64,000 bases of DNA from the NCBI RefSeq assembly GCF_026210795.1, contig NC_089437.1, positions 496,001-560,000 of the forward strand. The letters are read 5' to 3'. Origin of the DNA: Rhizophagus irregularis. Taxonomy: Eukaryota; Glomeromycota; Glomeromycetes; Glomerales; Glomeraceae. Within the stretch, counting starts at the first letter, position 1; each line of letters begins with the position of its first letter. Position numbers and translations under genes: made by a program. A model generated the notes under the pieces. It worked only from the letters and a program-made list of their open reading frames with translations, had not been told where the DNA came from and ran no database searches. Shown in pieces: positions 33,824 to 47,577 of this stretch.

Positions 33824-35311
33824 ATGTTACAACTATGCAATGACATAATTTTACTAATATTAGAAGAATTTCAAGATGATGTCAAATCATTATTTTCATG
33901 TCTTTTAGTCAATAAAACCTGGTGTGAAGCAACAGTACCAATTTTATGGAAGAATCCTTCTAAACAATTTTTACCAGCCGATGAATCATTAAAAATTCTA
34001 TTTAATGTGATACTTTCACATTTATCTGAAGAATCAAGAAATAATGTGAAAAATCAAGGAATTGATCTTTTTATGGAAGAATTTGAATTTCGACGACCTT
34101 TATTTAATTATATTAGTTTTTGGAAACATTTAAATTTATATTTCTTAAAATATATGATAAGTAAAAATGTAACAAGAATTGAAATATCTAATAGATTTAT
34201 TGTAGGTAATGAAGTATTGAAATTATTTATTAATAATGATACAAAATTTATTTCCCTTTCTATTCCAAAAATGAATTTTTTTCATATTTCAGGATCTGAA
34301 AATTGTTTTTCAAAACTTGAAAATTTTCATTGTGATAATAATATTGATAGTAAAATTTTAGAAAGATTGGCTATAGTAAATAAGTCAATTAAAAAATTGA
34401 CTTTTGAGTGTAACAGTACCATTAATCATGGAATCGTTAAATTTGTTGAAGTTCAAAAAAATTTGAAAGAAATCAATCTTACCTCAACAAAAGGAAATGA
34501 AATATATCGTCAATCTCTTGAAGAATTATTAATCAAATGTGCTGATACTGTTCAACATTTAAAAATAAATTGGAATCCTGTCACTAAATTCCTTTCATAT
34601 CTCGTAAATTTAGTTAGTTTAGAAATAATGAATTCTGTTGTTTGTTTTTTTAAAATAAATGAGAATCATTTGGAAAAAGTATCTTTACCACATTTAAAAT
34701 TTTTAAAAGCAAAAAGTATTTCATCAAATATTTTAACAAATATTATTGAAAATACGAAAGGTTATCTTATTGAAATCACTATTCTTCATCAAACTGAAGA
34801 TGATGGAAAACTTATTCAGAAAATTTATCAAAATTGTCCTAAACTTAATTATCTTAAATTATCATTATATAATAGTGATATTTCAGAATTTCAAAATTTG
34901 TTAAAGAGTTGTCAATTTTTAATTGGAATAGAAATTGTTGATGTTTCTGTTGAATGGAAAGAATTATTTGATGTATTAGCAAAACTTTCACCAATTAGTT
35001 TGTTTAAATTTAAATTTTCTGCTGAATATTTTATTTGGGAACATAAATTGGAATCTTTAAAATCATTTCTTGATACTTGGAAGGATAGACCTTCTATGTT
35101 ATTACAAATAAGTATAACAGGATTAAGAGGATTTGCAAGTTGTAGAATTCCATGGCAACATCATCAACAAGAGCCACGGCAAAGATTAGAAGCATTATTA
35201 CGAAGATATAGAACATATGGTGTAATTAAAAGATACGAAATTGGTGGTATTGATTTTGAAGATTTTGAATGGATCCAAAAAAGAACCCCGACTTATACTT
35301 TAATAGTTTAA
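33824..35311 (+). CDS. F-box protein with C-terminal leucine-rich-repeat-like region
   Basis: A single-exon gene encodes 495 residues. Residues 1-48 form an F-box (ILLILEEFQDDVKSLFSCLL, VNKTWC, VPILWKNP), the motif that binds Skp1 in SCF ubiquitin ligases. The rest is a run of leucine-rich segments with spacing like degenerate LRRs, the usual substrate-binding part in this fungal family; the exact repeats are hard to delimit. A poly-A stretch immediately precedes the ATG at 33824. No in-frame ATG upstream gives a better start. It is unrelated in detail to the F-box pair at 47.6 and 59.2 kb. SCF adaptor function is inferred. Confidence 0.85.
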   Translation: MLQLCNDIILLILEEFQDDVKSLFSCLLVNKTWCEATVPILWKNPSKQFLPADESLKILFNVILSHLSEESRNNVKNQGIDLFMEEFEFRRPLFNYISFWKHLNLYFLKYMISKNVTRIEISNRFIVGNEVLKLFINNDTKFISLSIPKMNFFHISGSENCFSKLENFHCDNNIDSKILERLAIVNKSIKKLTFECNSTINHGIVKFVEVQKNLKEINLTSTKGNEIYRQSLEELLIKCADTVQHLKINWNPVTKFLSYLVNLVSLEIMNSVVCFFKINENHLEKVSLPHLKFLKAKSISSNILTNIIENTKGYLIEITILHQTEDDGKLIQKIYQNCPKLNYLKLSLYNSDISEFQNLLKSCQFLIGIEIVDVSVEWKELFDVLAKLSPISLFKFKFSAEYFIWEHKLESLKSFLDTWKDRPSMLLQISITGLRGFASCRIPWQHHQQEPRQRLEALLRRYRTYGVIKRYEIGGIDFEDFEWIQKRTPTYTLIV

Positions 35312-36680
35312 AAATTTTATAAATTGGAAAATATATTTAGTCAGTATTAGTTTTTTTTTTGCCTGTTTTTCTTATATATATATATTTTCGGTTAAACATT
35401 TATTTAAGTAATATATTTTATAAATTTAGTTATAGTATAGTTATAACTAAATACGGTTTAAAACTTACATTCTTATTAATGTAAAGTAACGTAAATAAAT
35501 ATGTACATTGAGTCAAATGTTATACACAATAAATTTTTAGTTGTATTTTTTTTTTCATGATAGTAGGATAACTCAAGAATTATTATTTTTTTTTTCGCAA
35601 TAGTGGGATACCGGTTGCATTTTTCGGTCGGGTTTGTTTATTTGATTTACCTGTTTTTTGTGTAATATATGAAATATGCGACCTTTTGACCCATAAAATT
35701 TTTAGGTTTTTCAACATGTTCTACCAATTGAATGGTTTATTTTGTATGTGAACGAAAAATGCATTGAACCGGACTACCTTTAGAAACTACACTATCAATG
35801 TTGTTATAGCGCGTTCAATTCATTCATTGGTTTGTTATGGTTGAACCTAGAAGTCCTAGCACTAGTTGACTCAGCCAGAAACCTTTAACAATAATCCTAA
35901 AAGCCTCCATTACGTCATTTGCAATAATTATTATTAAAAGAGCGTACCATTCTATAATTATCTACGAGTAATAGTATTATTTCTTTCTAAGTTCTTGTTA
36001 CTGTAATCATACTTTCAAATGACTTTATATCATTATATTTTCAAAAAAAAGTATATCCTATTTGGTGAAATTATGGTTGAAGTATTCATACACTTTATAT
36101 TGAAAAGAGCTAACAAAGTGTTAATCTATAAAATTTTATGATTCCAGAATTTTTCCAGTCAGCCATGGGTGAAGCAGATTTCTGGAATATTTTAATTTTA
36201 CTCGCAATTACAAACTTTTTAACTTTTTGAATTTAAGTAATTAAAATCGACTATATAACTATATAAGGAAGATATACGATTCATACATTTTTAAAAAAGG
36301 CTCAATTATTTATTCTTTCCTTGAAATGTAATATTATTAAATCTACTAAATTGTTTAAACGATTTAAAATCATATTATTGCCAGTTTTTGTAGTAGATAT
36401 TGTTTGTAAATAAATAAAATTATCAACAGGATAGTATAAACAAAATCATGAATTAATTAGTTTAATTTAAGGAATTTTTGATATAACAATATTGATTTTA
36501 ATTAATGTTACAAATTTGAATATGATAATTCAAAAAAAAAAAAGATTTGACATAAACCTAATATTAAGGTTTTTTTAATCGTCTTTGAAGAATCAAAATT
36601 AGAATAAATAAAATTTCAATTAATACTTCGATTGCTTTGCATACTTATGGGAGGACAAAATATTAAAATGGTAAGTTGTA
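35312..36680. other. Intergenic region, no gene seen
   Basis: AT-rich spacer between the F-box gene and BTB copy G. The last part, including GTAAGTTGTACGGAATTTGT near 36670, is matched before copy I at about 56176, so the upstream flanks of G and I are duplicated. Confidence 0.4.
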
Positions 36681-36689
36681 CGGAATTTG

Positions 36690-36711
36690 TCAGCTGGTCG
36701 TCCAACATATA
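36690..36711 (+). promoter_or_regulatory. Conserved upstream motif of copy G
   Basis: TTTGTCAGCTGGTCGTCCAA followed by CAT lies about 80-100 nt before the ATG at 36793. It is the plus-strand equivalent of the block before copies A, D and E. Function is inferred. Confidence 0.4.
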
Positions 36712-36792
36712 ACGGATTCACAAACTTTATTTTTTAAAAAAAAATTTTTTTTTACTCTTACTCTTTCACATTGCAAATTTGACAGGAACAAT

Positions 36793-38299
36793 ATGTCCAA
36801 GCAATTTTTTCCAAATTTAAGTCGAAACTATATTGAAATTTTGGAAGATGATGAATATTATGATATTACTATTGAAGTTGGTGAAGACCCAAATGTAAAA
36901 ATATTCCGTGCACACATGATCATCCTGTGTTACCGTTCTCCATTTTTACGACGAACTTTGATTTCAAGTAGAAATAATAATAATAATACCGTAGCTCACA
37001 TTAAGTTGCCAAATATCTCACCAGAAATTTTTCAGATTATTTTAAAGTGAGTTATATTATGAACTTTGACGGTATCTTAATATTTTTATTTATCGTATAA
37101 TTTTTTTATAATATAGATATATTTATGGCGGTATCATTTCATTAAATGAACAAGACCCTTCGGAGATTTTAAAAGTTTTAGTCGCTGCTGATAATCTACT
37201 GCTTCAAGAGCTAATTGATTATTTGCAAACGTATTTAATTGAAAATAAATCTGAATGGATGGAACAATATTTTGAACTTATTTACCAAACAGGTTTTCAA
37301 TCTAATTCTTTATTAGAACTTCAACAATATTGTACAAATTTCATGGCTAAATTTCCTGAAAAAATATTTGGATCACTTGATTTTACTTCACTCTCAGAAA
37401 AATCGTTAGTTTTACTTATTAAAAGAGATGATTTACAAATGAAAGAAATTGAAATTTGGGATCATGTATTAAAATGGGGTCTTGAAAAAAATCCTACACT
37501 TCTTCCAGATCCTATTACTTGGTCAGATGATGATTTCAGAATGATGGAAAATACTTTACAACATTGTTTACCTTTAATTAGATTTTTTAGTTTATCTTCG
37601 GAAGATTTCTTTCAAAAAGTTCGACCTTATAAAAAACTTTTAAAATTTCAATTTTATGAAAAGTTATTAGAATCATATTTAAATCCTAATAGTGAACCAA
37701 ATGATAATATTTTACTTCCTCGATTTAGAAATATTGATGGAATTATTGATTCGAAAATAGTCAATTTAAATATTGCCTCTCTAATTTCTAGATGGATTGA
37801 TAAAATTGATATTAAAAGCAAATACGCTTATGCAAGAGAATTATATTTACCATATAAATTTAAATTACTCTTAAGAGGAAGCCGAGATGGATTCACTCCT
37901 GAAAAGTTTCATGAATTATGTGATGATAAACTTTATACTGTAACATTTATTAAAGTGAAAGGAACAGAAGAAATTATTGGGGGATATAATCCTTTAGTAT
38001 GGAAATCGAGTGGTACATTCGCTAAAACCAAAGATAGTTTCATATTTTCTTTTAAGAATAAAAATAATTTTAAAGATCTGATTTTAAGTAATATAATAGA
38101 TATGAATGGTGCAGTGTATTATGGCAGTAATGATGGACCTACGTTTGGTTATGATCTAAATATTTGTAAAGGTAATGATGGTTCAAAAGAATATGATTAT
38201 TTTCGGTGTAGACAAAAATACTATGAAAAAAAGATAAGAGATACGGAAGATAAGTTTTCAATAGAAGAATATGAAGTATTTCAAATAAAAAAAAGATGA
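36793..38299 (+). CDS. BTB-BACK-TLDc protein, copy G (intact)
   Basis: This intact two-exon gene encodes 478 residues. Exon 1 is 36793-37046 and exon 2 is 37117-38299; the 70-nt intron runs GTGAGT...ATATAG with the family AA|A split codon. The start MSKQFFPNLSRNY fits the family; an in-frame upstream ATG (36676) would add a hydrophobic segment that no sister has. BTB spans about residues 18-125 (with an Asn-rich insert in the loop), BACK 130-260, TLDc 293-478 (RWIDKIDIKS, GGYNPLVWKS). It is closest to copy I at 56291. Adaptor-like function is inferred from domain content. Confidence 0.88.
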
Positions 38300-41200
38300 T
38301 TAATGCTCAAATAATTTACTTTAATTTTATTTGTTTAATTTATATTTAAATTAACTTTATCATTTATTATGTTTTAGAAATATATTTAAATTTAATGTAA
38401 CTATAGATTCACTAAATAAGTGACATTATTTACCAAAATTATATTACTGTATTGCTTACCAGTTTGCGCATTGTAAAGGTGTAAGCTACAAATAACTAAC
38501 AATATTAAATAAAATTTGACAATATAACACAAATATTTAATAATTTGACGCACAATTTTTACTGTGCATTTACAGAATATATGAAAATTTCAAGTTATTA
38601 CTTTAATCATAAATTAATATTCTTAAAATTTAATAAATTGGAGAATTTACTATAACTTTCTCTATATGATAATACTAGTTATTTTTACAGTACATTTGTT
38701 TTTGTTTATGTTGATACATGATTTGCAAAATATTTTCTTATAGCTTTACTCATTTTAACTGCAATCTATCTATACTCTATAATTCTGTTTCAGTAAACTT
38801 AAAAATTATTTTTTTTTTCAACAGTTAAAATATATTTTTATTAATTTCCCAGTTTTGCTAAAAAACATAGATTTTTCTAAAAACTTATCCCAGCAAATAC
38901 ATTGTAAACCATTTATCTATTATTCATAAAAGGTCGTTAATTTTTGGCTATGGTGATACAATATCAAATCGTGGTTTTTATATTCCCTTCCGATATGTAT
39001 CATACTCAATTTCAAACCAACAAACCAACGGATATTGTAGTTTATCTTTTAAAAAATTTTCTTTCTTAATGTAATAAACTTTTTCTTTTTCAAACAATAA
39101 AATATTTTTCTTTTCCTCAATTACCCATTTTTTCTGAATATTTACGTATATACGGCTGTATAAATATTGAAATATAAAATAACGAATAAATCACGTCTAA
39201 GAAATAGAATGATTATTTATGTTTTCAGTATTTAAAACACGCGATAGTGATACATTTAACTAATTTTTATTAGCTAATTATATTGGGCGCCAATTACATT
39301 TTCCCTATTTAAAAGGAAAAGCTAAATAACTTAATAAATGTTGTTGTTATTGTAGTTCGTTATTTATTATTGTCAAATTAAGTTTTTGAAACTACGTCAT
39401 ATTGCACAAAAAAGGGAATTTTTAAATCTTAAGCACATAAATAGCGCCCTGGTACCTCATAGTGTACGCTTCCACTTTCATATGGGTGTTAAATTGAAAC
39501 CCTGATACCTTCTGGAGAATTTTCTTTCTGATTACCTTAATCATTAACTATTTTATTTATTCTTTTGCGTTCATTATGCTCTTTTTTTGATTCCGACAAT
39601 GCAAACCCGTATGTATTTTAAGTACTGATGCATCCTCATTTCGAAAGTCCATTCTTACAAGCTCTTAATCGATGATCCCGAATTTTTTTTTGATTCAATA
39701 CAAAGTTCCTTAAAGACTACAACCATCTTCCTATCTGGAAAAAATTTAGTTACGACTGGAATTGTATATACTTTTAATGGACAAAATGTTACATTCTTCC
39801 AATATACTTTTGGACCCTTTACAAAAATTTAATAGCAGTTTTTTCAATACCATTTGGGATCATGGATTAAAACTAGATCATCATTCTTAATTAGGGATGT
39901 TAAGTAGTTTGATCCGGACCAGTTTAACCTAAGTATAAGTTAAACTGATATTGTTTAGCCTAAACTAGTTAGTTTACTAGAAAATGAAACTAATTTTGAT
40001 CAATTAATCAGCCAACAGTTTATAGTGTAAATAAAATTGTCAATAACTTTATAAATTCACACTTTATCTTCCCAATTATATAATAAAGATATTAGATTAC
40101 TTTTCCGTAGTATTTATTGTCATCCGGGGAGACTAAAGTTAATTATAACATTATTTTAATCCATACTCTTAATAATGCTAATACCAACAAAACACAAGTA
40201 AGCCTCTTAAATACAAGTGAAACAGTAACCTACCCTTCTACAATTGATAATGAATGACAAGTGAAACATCAAGTACGGAAATATCTCTCATTTAATAAAA
40301 ATTCAAGCATGGATAAAAATCCATTGATTGGTTCAATTTTATGTGATGATTAACAAATTGCCGACCTCACACATTTGATTCGAACTTTATTAATAAATAA
40401 TTTGCAAATAATTAATAACAAATAATTAATAACAACTAATTAATATATTTAAATAATAATTTTAATTTAATTGTTAATGTATTTTTTTTATTATTAATAA
40501 TAATAGAAAGTATCAATTTATTTTAATAATTAATAATAATATTAAAAGCAATTTTACCGTAGCAAGTCAATCTGGCTGATCACTTCAAATTCTCCATTGA
40601 TCGAGCTTAAAAAAATTTTTATTTTTAAAATAAAAATAATTTAATAACAATAGAATAAACAAAACTTACTGCAGCATACCACCAGAATTTTAGCATCCAG
40701 ATTTAGACACCATTCACCATCCAAAGGGGTATAAAATGGTATTGATGACAAGTTGAACATCGAAGAGAACTCAGGTTCGTCCTGCGTGATGATGTTGGAT
40801 ACGGTAGTTCTTGTTAGGTAATGTTGTGGGAGGCGACCTTATTATCACTATTACACTGTTTGCGTTTACTTTAACAAGAGGATTGCTTGTAGTGATTGGA
40901 TTTCTGTCGTGTCGTGATATAGTGGAGCTTTTTCCATTTTTTGGGGATGAGTCGTCCCACAATTTTGCCATTTCCGCATGGAGCGAAGATAAGAAATCAA
41001 TAGTAATGAAACGAGATTTAATATAACTGTAAATAATGTTAGAATGTTCTTTGGGAACAAGCTGATGGAAGATTAAGTAAATCAGATGGCTTTCATACCA
41101 AAAGATCTTATATTTTCATTACATGTAAGTGAACCTACGTTAAAGGGATGATACGAATGAATCATCTGTGAATTTACAATATAATAATCAATAATCCATA

Positions 41201-42597
41201 ATGTATTAATGTAACTTGAAGGATACATATTATACATTTTTGTTAGAATAAATCAGATTGCATTATAATAAATCCTAAACATAATAATACCCTAATATTG
41301 TATTTGCAAAATCAAACAGTGGTTATCATAGTGATTTCAATCGCAGATTTTGTTTTATTTTCACTTTCCTTTTCAAATTCTGGAATTATATTTATGTTGA
41401 GGACTAGTTTATGAAACATTTATGTTTCTCTTTAATAACTCAACAAGAATCCAACATTTGAATAAACTATGAATTGGTTTAAGATTTATCTACAATTTAA
41501 ATTATTGTATAGGAAAAATTCAAAAAAATATAATATTTTAAAAAATTCAATATAAGGAACTGAAATAGATTTTCTTTCAACTTCCAGTTATAAAAGAAAA
41601 GTTAATATTATAAACAAAAAACAAAAGGATATCAGTGGAAAAATAAACAAATTCATAAGTTCCTACTTGCAATAATTACTAGATGATTTTTCTGCTCAAG
41701 AATTTTATTGGTCCAATAAATTAATTTATTTTATTTATTTTGTTCATTTTTTTTTATTTTTTATTTTTTATTTATTTACATGATTTACATGTATGTACTG
41801 TATATAATAATACTTTGCATTGTATGTTAATTTATAAACCATTACAAAAGCAAGCTCGCCAGCGGCCTTCTGTTTCTTAACACGCTATTACCAATTTTTT
41901 AATAATAATCTTTAATGAAGCAACAAAAAAGAAAATATGATTTTGAACGCTATTTTGAAGCTAATGATAAATAAACAAAAATACAGACGGTTAAGAAAAT
42001 TGCTATAGCTTATTCATTATATCACTCATAAAATTTTAATACAATATCGAAATTAAAGTGTGAATTATAAAAAAAAAATTTCAAACTCCAAATTTTATTA
42101 GAAATTACCAAAAAAATATATTATAATACAGTGTTTATTAGAATGAAAGCTTTTAATTGAGCCATTAAAATTGCTTTTTAAAAGTGGAAAGGTTTAGATC
42201 GGTAAATCGATACCAAATTGTTAATTGATATTTTTCATAGATAATACTGCAATATGATTTCATAATTCATAAAAATTTCAGTGATTTTCACGACTTGATG
42301 ATATACATTATATGCTATTTGGACATATTTCTCAAATAATATTAAAGGCTCATTATGTCAATTCTTTTTAGTGAAATTATCTTAAATTTCAATCATAATA
42401 TATAATTGAATAATTTTATAAAGTAATTTATTGATAAGTTATAATATAAAAACAAAAAATAAATAAAAAAATAAATTATTTAAATTACAAACTAAGAAAT
42501 ATTTAATCTTACTACTCTAGTCCTAGTGTTTAAATAATTTATATAAAAATACTTCATGTGTAATAATAGTATTACATAGAAGATAGCATTTTTATGA
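38300..42597. other. Long intergenic region, no gene supported
   Basis: The first 400 bases are the duplicated 3' flank shared with copy I (57808-58200). From about 40780 to 41000 the sequence is less AT-rich; on the minus strand it reads a short frame including SLRAEMAKLWDDSSPKNG, perhaps a relic of a mobile-element protein, but I cannot assign it. From about 42440 to 42545 it carries the segment shared with the 3' flank of kinase A. Confidence 0.4.
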
Positions 42598-44904
42598 TTA
42601 CTTATCTATATCTAAAATTTATTAAAAAAAGACTTTAGTAGTGATTTTTGAAATTAATTAAAATTCAAATTTAAAAATAAAGAATCCTTACTATCCGGAA
42701 GTTCCAATTCGTCTTGTTCTTCCGAATGAAGATTTGGATTATTATGTATTTCGTCATCTACAAATAAAAATAATTATTTAGAAAGTATTAAATTAATTGA
42801 AATTATTATAATTATTATAATCAGTTTAAATAATTATATCACATACCGTCAATATCATCATGATATTTTTTTATTTGTTGTTGCATTGTTTCTTGAATAT
42901 CTAAAAATTAAATAACGTTATGTTCAATATTAAACAATTAAATTTGATAATATTAATCATCATTCTACTTGCCATTTTTTGAATTCCTTTTGAATATTTT
43001 GGATAATTTTTTACTACCAACTAAAAAGTTTAAAATATAAATATTAATTGATTTGATTATCTAAAGGAAATAGTATTAAATATGTTTTATAAATTACCTT
43101 TAAAAATGCTAATTATTTTTGAACTATTCTTCTGATTATTCAACTTATCAAAATCATCAACTAATAGATAAAAATAAATCAAATAAAGTACTTTATTATA
43201 TTAAACTCAACTTAAATATAATATACGTACTGTTATTGGGAATATGAAAGTTGTATGATTTATTACTGTGAAATGCTAATAAAAGAAAATAATTTATTAT
43301 TTAATTATTTAATATAAAAATATATATAAAATTGTAATGTTTAATTTATACCTTCTTGTTCTTCTGCATTATTATTTAATTAAAAAGGTAAGATTTTAAT
43401 TATTAATATCGACCATATATTAAAAACCAAATAAAAAATTTCAATAATACCTCCTGTTGCATTTCTTGGTTCAGGAAAATTTTCAAATTGATGAACTTTA
43501 CTCGTAAATAATCTGCTACTATTTGTATAGTTTTCTAAATCACCTATTTCCAAACTATTATCTTCTTCCAGTTTAGTTAATAATTCATTTGGTTTATTTT
43601 GATAATATAAATTAAGTTTATTTATCTCTTCAATAAGTGTGCCGATATAAGGTCGCTTTGATGGATCAGCATCCCAACATTGTTTCATTAAATTTTTATA
43701 TTCTAAAGGAGTTCCTGATACAATTTTTGGTCTTATACCATTAACAATATTCATAGCAAGATCATAATTATGTTCGAAATTAATAAATGGTGGTTGTTCA
43801 GATGAAATTTCCCACATAAGTATGCCAATACTATAAATGTCAGATTTAAAAGTAGTTACTTTTCCTGAAATAACTTCCGGTGCAATGTAAGGAAGATTTC
43901 CATATACACTCTTTAATGGTTTATCTGCAGGTCCACAAAATCCAAGATCACTAATATTAAATTTTCCACTACAAAAATGGAATAATATATTTCCGGAATG
44001 CAAATCTCTATGAATTACATTCTCATTATGAACTCGTAAAAGTGACCGAGTTATATCAACTACAATTTGAATTCTTTCCTTCCATGTAAGTTGATTATGA
44101 TTTTGTTGTAAATATTTTCTTAAATCTGTATCTAATTTATTCATTACAAGCATATAATCTCCATTTAATGGATCTTTTGTTAAACCAAAACATTGGACAA
44201 TCGCATCTGACCATTTTTTACTTATATTTAAATGCGAATTAGCCTATAAAATAAAGAATATATTATAAAAAATTTTAAATGAAAAATTACTATACCATTT
44301 TTAGATTACAAACCTCTTCAAACCAACGTTTATTTGCACTTTCAAGATTTTCTAATCTTTTAAGTACTACACACTGCTCTCCAAATCTTTTTAATTGTTG
44401 TTCATTAGAATCCCATTCAATAAAATATCCATCAGTCCATTCTGCTGTATAAATTTCAGAATATCCACCTTTTGTTAAATATTTAATATTTTTTAAATTA
44501 TTATATGGAATCCATTCAACTATACTATCTGGTTCAAGTGTTTTCATCTGACATTCTTGTATTAAATTATCAATAACATCATTTCCAGATGTCCAATTTG
44601 AAAAATTATTTTTTAAATAATTTCGAACACAATATTCACAATATAATGTAGCTAAACATTTTTGGTTACAATTTTCACAAACTCTTCTTGTTCCTTCATT
44701 ATAAATAAGTTTGTCTTTATCATAATTTGCAGTCAACATTCTTATTGCTTCGGATTTTTCATCTTTTGTAAGTGATTCATCAGCAAGAATTGTTTGTCTT
44801 TGAAATTCAGTTTGTTTGTGTATATCATTGTGAATATTATAATCCGTTAGTGCATATGCTTTATTAAGTGCAGTATAAATTAAATCTTCTCTAATAACAG
44901 ACAT
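42598..44904 (-). CDS. Protein kinase B, tyrosine-kinase-like, with many short C-terminal exons
   Basis: The predicted protein has 561 residues from nine exons: 44904-44314, 44243-43451, 43363-43352 (12 nt), 43275-43231, 43160-43098, 43020-42973, 42900-42847, 42757-42692 and 42611-42598. The sum is 1686 nt, divisible by three. Residues 76-92 hold two CxxC pairs, a small zinc-binding-like motif typical of these fungal kinases, followed by a WTSGND linker. Kinase motifs: KGGYSEIY loop (145-152), Lys182, HRD 275-277, Asn282, DLG 296-298, APE 318-320; all key residues are present, so it is probably active. All introns after the kinase domain are in phase 1, and one uses a GC donor (GCAAGT at 42972). 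The tail is polar and low-complexity. The last exon is less certain; without that splice the frame stops 36 nt later. Confidence 0.8.
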
Positions 44905-46335
44905 GATGAAATATTTTATTGTAAATTTTTTTAAATAAATTTAAAAAAAAAAATTTCGGAACGGCCTACTTATAAAGTCAATAATGTGTAACAATGACTG
45001 CGTATGTACTCCTGTACTCAAACCTAATTATGATTTGTGATTTTCATTGTTAAGGAAAAATTTTTTTCCGATGCATCAAAAATTTAATTTTAACCAAAAA
45101 GTACGATAATTTTTTATTTAAACTTTTATTTTTTTGATTTTCAATTTTTTTAAATTAATTAATCCAACTTTACCATTTATTTTAAAAGATTTCAAAAAAA
45201 AAAAAAAAAATTATTATTTGTCTAAAGACGCAGTAATGGATCACTTACGATGATCGTAAATACTGTAACTATTAAATATATATACATCAGAAATTTATAC
45301 CATTAAAATATTTTAGACAAATTTAAATTTGATTTTAATGTACATAGGATTGATAGAAGAAAGTTAAATTGATAAACTAACATTATATATGTTAAAAATT
45401 GTAATATAAAAAATATCCATAATATTTCTTTTTTAAGGATGAATATCTAAAAATAGAATGTTTAATTTTAATAAAAAGTTTAGCTTATAATAAGTTGCTA
45501 CTCTGATATGAAAAAATCTTTTATAATTTATAAGTTTTCCATTTAAAACATTACGATATATCAGGTATTTACTGAAGGGAAGCGTCTATATACGACATGC
45601 GTGTCACGTCCGCTTTATATACGTTTATATTATTAATATATAAAACCTCTATTTATTTTTCGTAATTAACTGGATTAACTGAGTGAGACAACTGAATATG
45701 ACGCTCAAGACACTAAAGTTTCAGAAAAACTAAGTTTTACTACGTGCTGATTAGTGAGGTATGACAATGGATTTAAATAGTATTTATATAGTATATTAAT
45801 TTTTTACATAGCAGTTTAAAGTTAATGATTTTATAGTTTCTAATAGATGAATAAACATTGATTCTTTTAATGTATACATTCGCTGGCCGAGTGGGTGTCT
45901 GGGTGGTTACAGCATTAATAGTATATTTGAGATTCTATTAATAAATAATATCACGCATGTCTATTATAAAGGAATAATTTTCGTATGTAGTAATTTATAT
46001 TGGGTCGCCATTTACTAAGAAAGAAAATTTTTGCGTCTCTTAATTCTTTCTTATATAAATTTAATCATAATAAAGAAAATTCGCTCACGTGAATTTTAAA
46101 TGATATACTCGACTTTTAAGTAATTTTGTATTTTTCTGTATACACATAGTGAGTAAAAAATTACATTTGAAAATAACTGTTATTCAATTCTGTTAATTAC
46201 TAATTGTCATTTAAATTTTTTTTTTGCATAAAAATCATGATATAATATGTAAAATTAGAATCATTTATTTGTTACTCAGTTTATTATTAAATGTTCTAAT
46301 TTTTTCTAAGAACAGATCATACTGCTGTTCGAAGT
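44905..46335. other. Upstream region of kinase B, no gene
   Basis: AT-rich 5' flank with a poly-A run near 45190. A segment at about 46130-46310 resembles 58230-58340, part of the duplicated surroundings of the BTB relics at 46.3 and 58.7 kb. Confidence 0.35.
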
Positions 46336-46337
46336 AT

Positions 46338-47146
46338 TCATAATGATTCTTCGCTTTAAAAGTTTATTAAAAGGTTGAATTTTTTTGAAAAAAATCTTCA
46401 GATGAAATACTAAAAAATCTCGTAAAAGGTAAACAAGTGTTTCAAAGTATTTTTCATCATTTTGAAGTCCGTCATCTGACCAAGTTGTAGGATCCGGAAG
46501 AAGTGTAAGATTTTTTTTTAAGTCCGCATTTTAATACATATTCCCAAATTTCAATTTCTTTCATTTGTAAATCAATCTCTTTGAATGAGCAAAACCAAAG
46601 ATTTTTCGGAAAGAGGTGATTTAAATATTTTTTCAGGAGTTTTAGCTATAAAATTTGTATAATATTATTGGAATTCTAAGAAATTATTTTATGAACATCC
46701 ACTTAGATTCATTTTCAATCGAATAATTTTGTAGATAATCAAAGTAGTAGTTGGTCAGCGGTAACCAAAACTTTTATAATTTCATTCGTTTAAAGAAATG
46801 ATACCACCATAAATATATCTAAAAAAAAAAATTTATAACAAATATAATATTTAAGATGCAAATAAAAATTAGAGTGTAACTTACCTTAAAATAATTTGAA
46901 AAATTTCTAGCAAAAATACTTTGACAATTTAACGTGAGACAAGACACCATTATTATCATTTTTATGACGGAGGATGAAATCCGGCGTAAAAATGGAGAAC
47001 GGTAATGCAGAATAATCAATAATCATATGTGCATGAAATATTTTTATGTTTAGGTCTTCACAATTTCAATAGTGATATCATAATATTCATCATCTTCCAA
47101 AATCTCTATATAATTTTGACTTAAACCTGAAAAAATCGTTTAACAT
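46338..47146 (-). pseudogene. BTB-BACK relic, copy H
   Basis: Both family exons can be traced. The BTB N-half (about 47146-46890) contains DDEYYDITIE and YRSPFLRR, and is followed by an ACTTAC donor. The BACK part (about 46820-46338) has WEYVLKCG-like sequence. Many single-base indels and stops break every frame, and the start region has lost the MSKQFF context. The TLDc half is missing entirely. It lies just downstream of the F-box gene at 47578. Confidence 0.8.
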
Positions 47147-47577
47147 TTCTCGCGCAACACAAACAAAAAAAAAAATAAGGTTACGAATATATGAAAATGA
47201 ACAACTGACAGATGTAATCCTTTTTATGAGCCTAGGGCCTAGGCTAATACTTTATCCGATTAACGGATGATTATGTAAAAAAAATGAATAGCTTGTCATT
47301 ATTATTTCAATTTTTTATTATTTTTATTTTTTATTTATTCATTTTATTATGTGATAAAAATACCTAAAATACATAATGAAAATTATGATATCATATTGTA
47401 TAATAATAAATTGTAGTGGAGCAATGACTAATTTGTGATTTGAGACGTACTGTACAAAAACTCACTCTCCTTTTAGTACATTATTGTTGAACTAATTTAT
47501 AAAATTGTCATAGATAATAAAAATTTCTTAAAAAATATTTATTTTAGGATAAAGCAACTAAAATAACAACTAAATAA

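Noticed and set aside
40771-41060. Overlapping short frames on both strands near 40.8-41.0 kb
   Set aside because: The region is less AT-rich, which lengthens frames on both strands. No domain or splice context supports any of them.
45880-45915. Possible tRNA-like G/T-rich stretch (GGCCGAGTGGGTGTCTGGGT)
   Set aside because: It cannot be folded by eye into a cloverleaf with a T-loop GTTCGA, so no tRNA is called.
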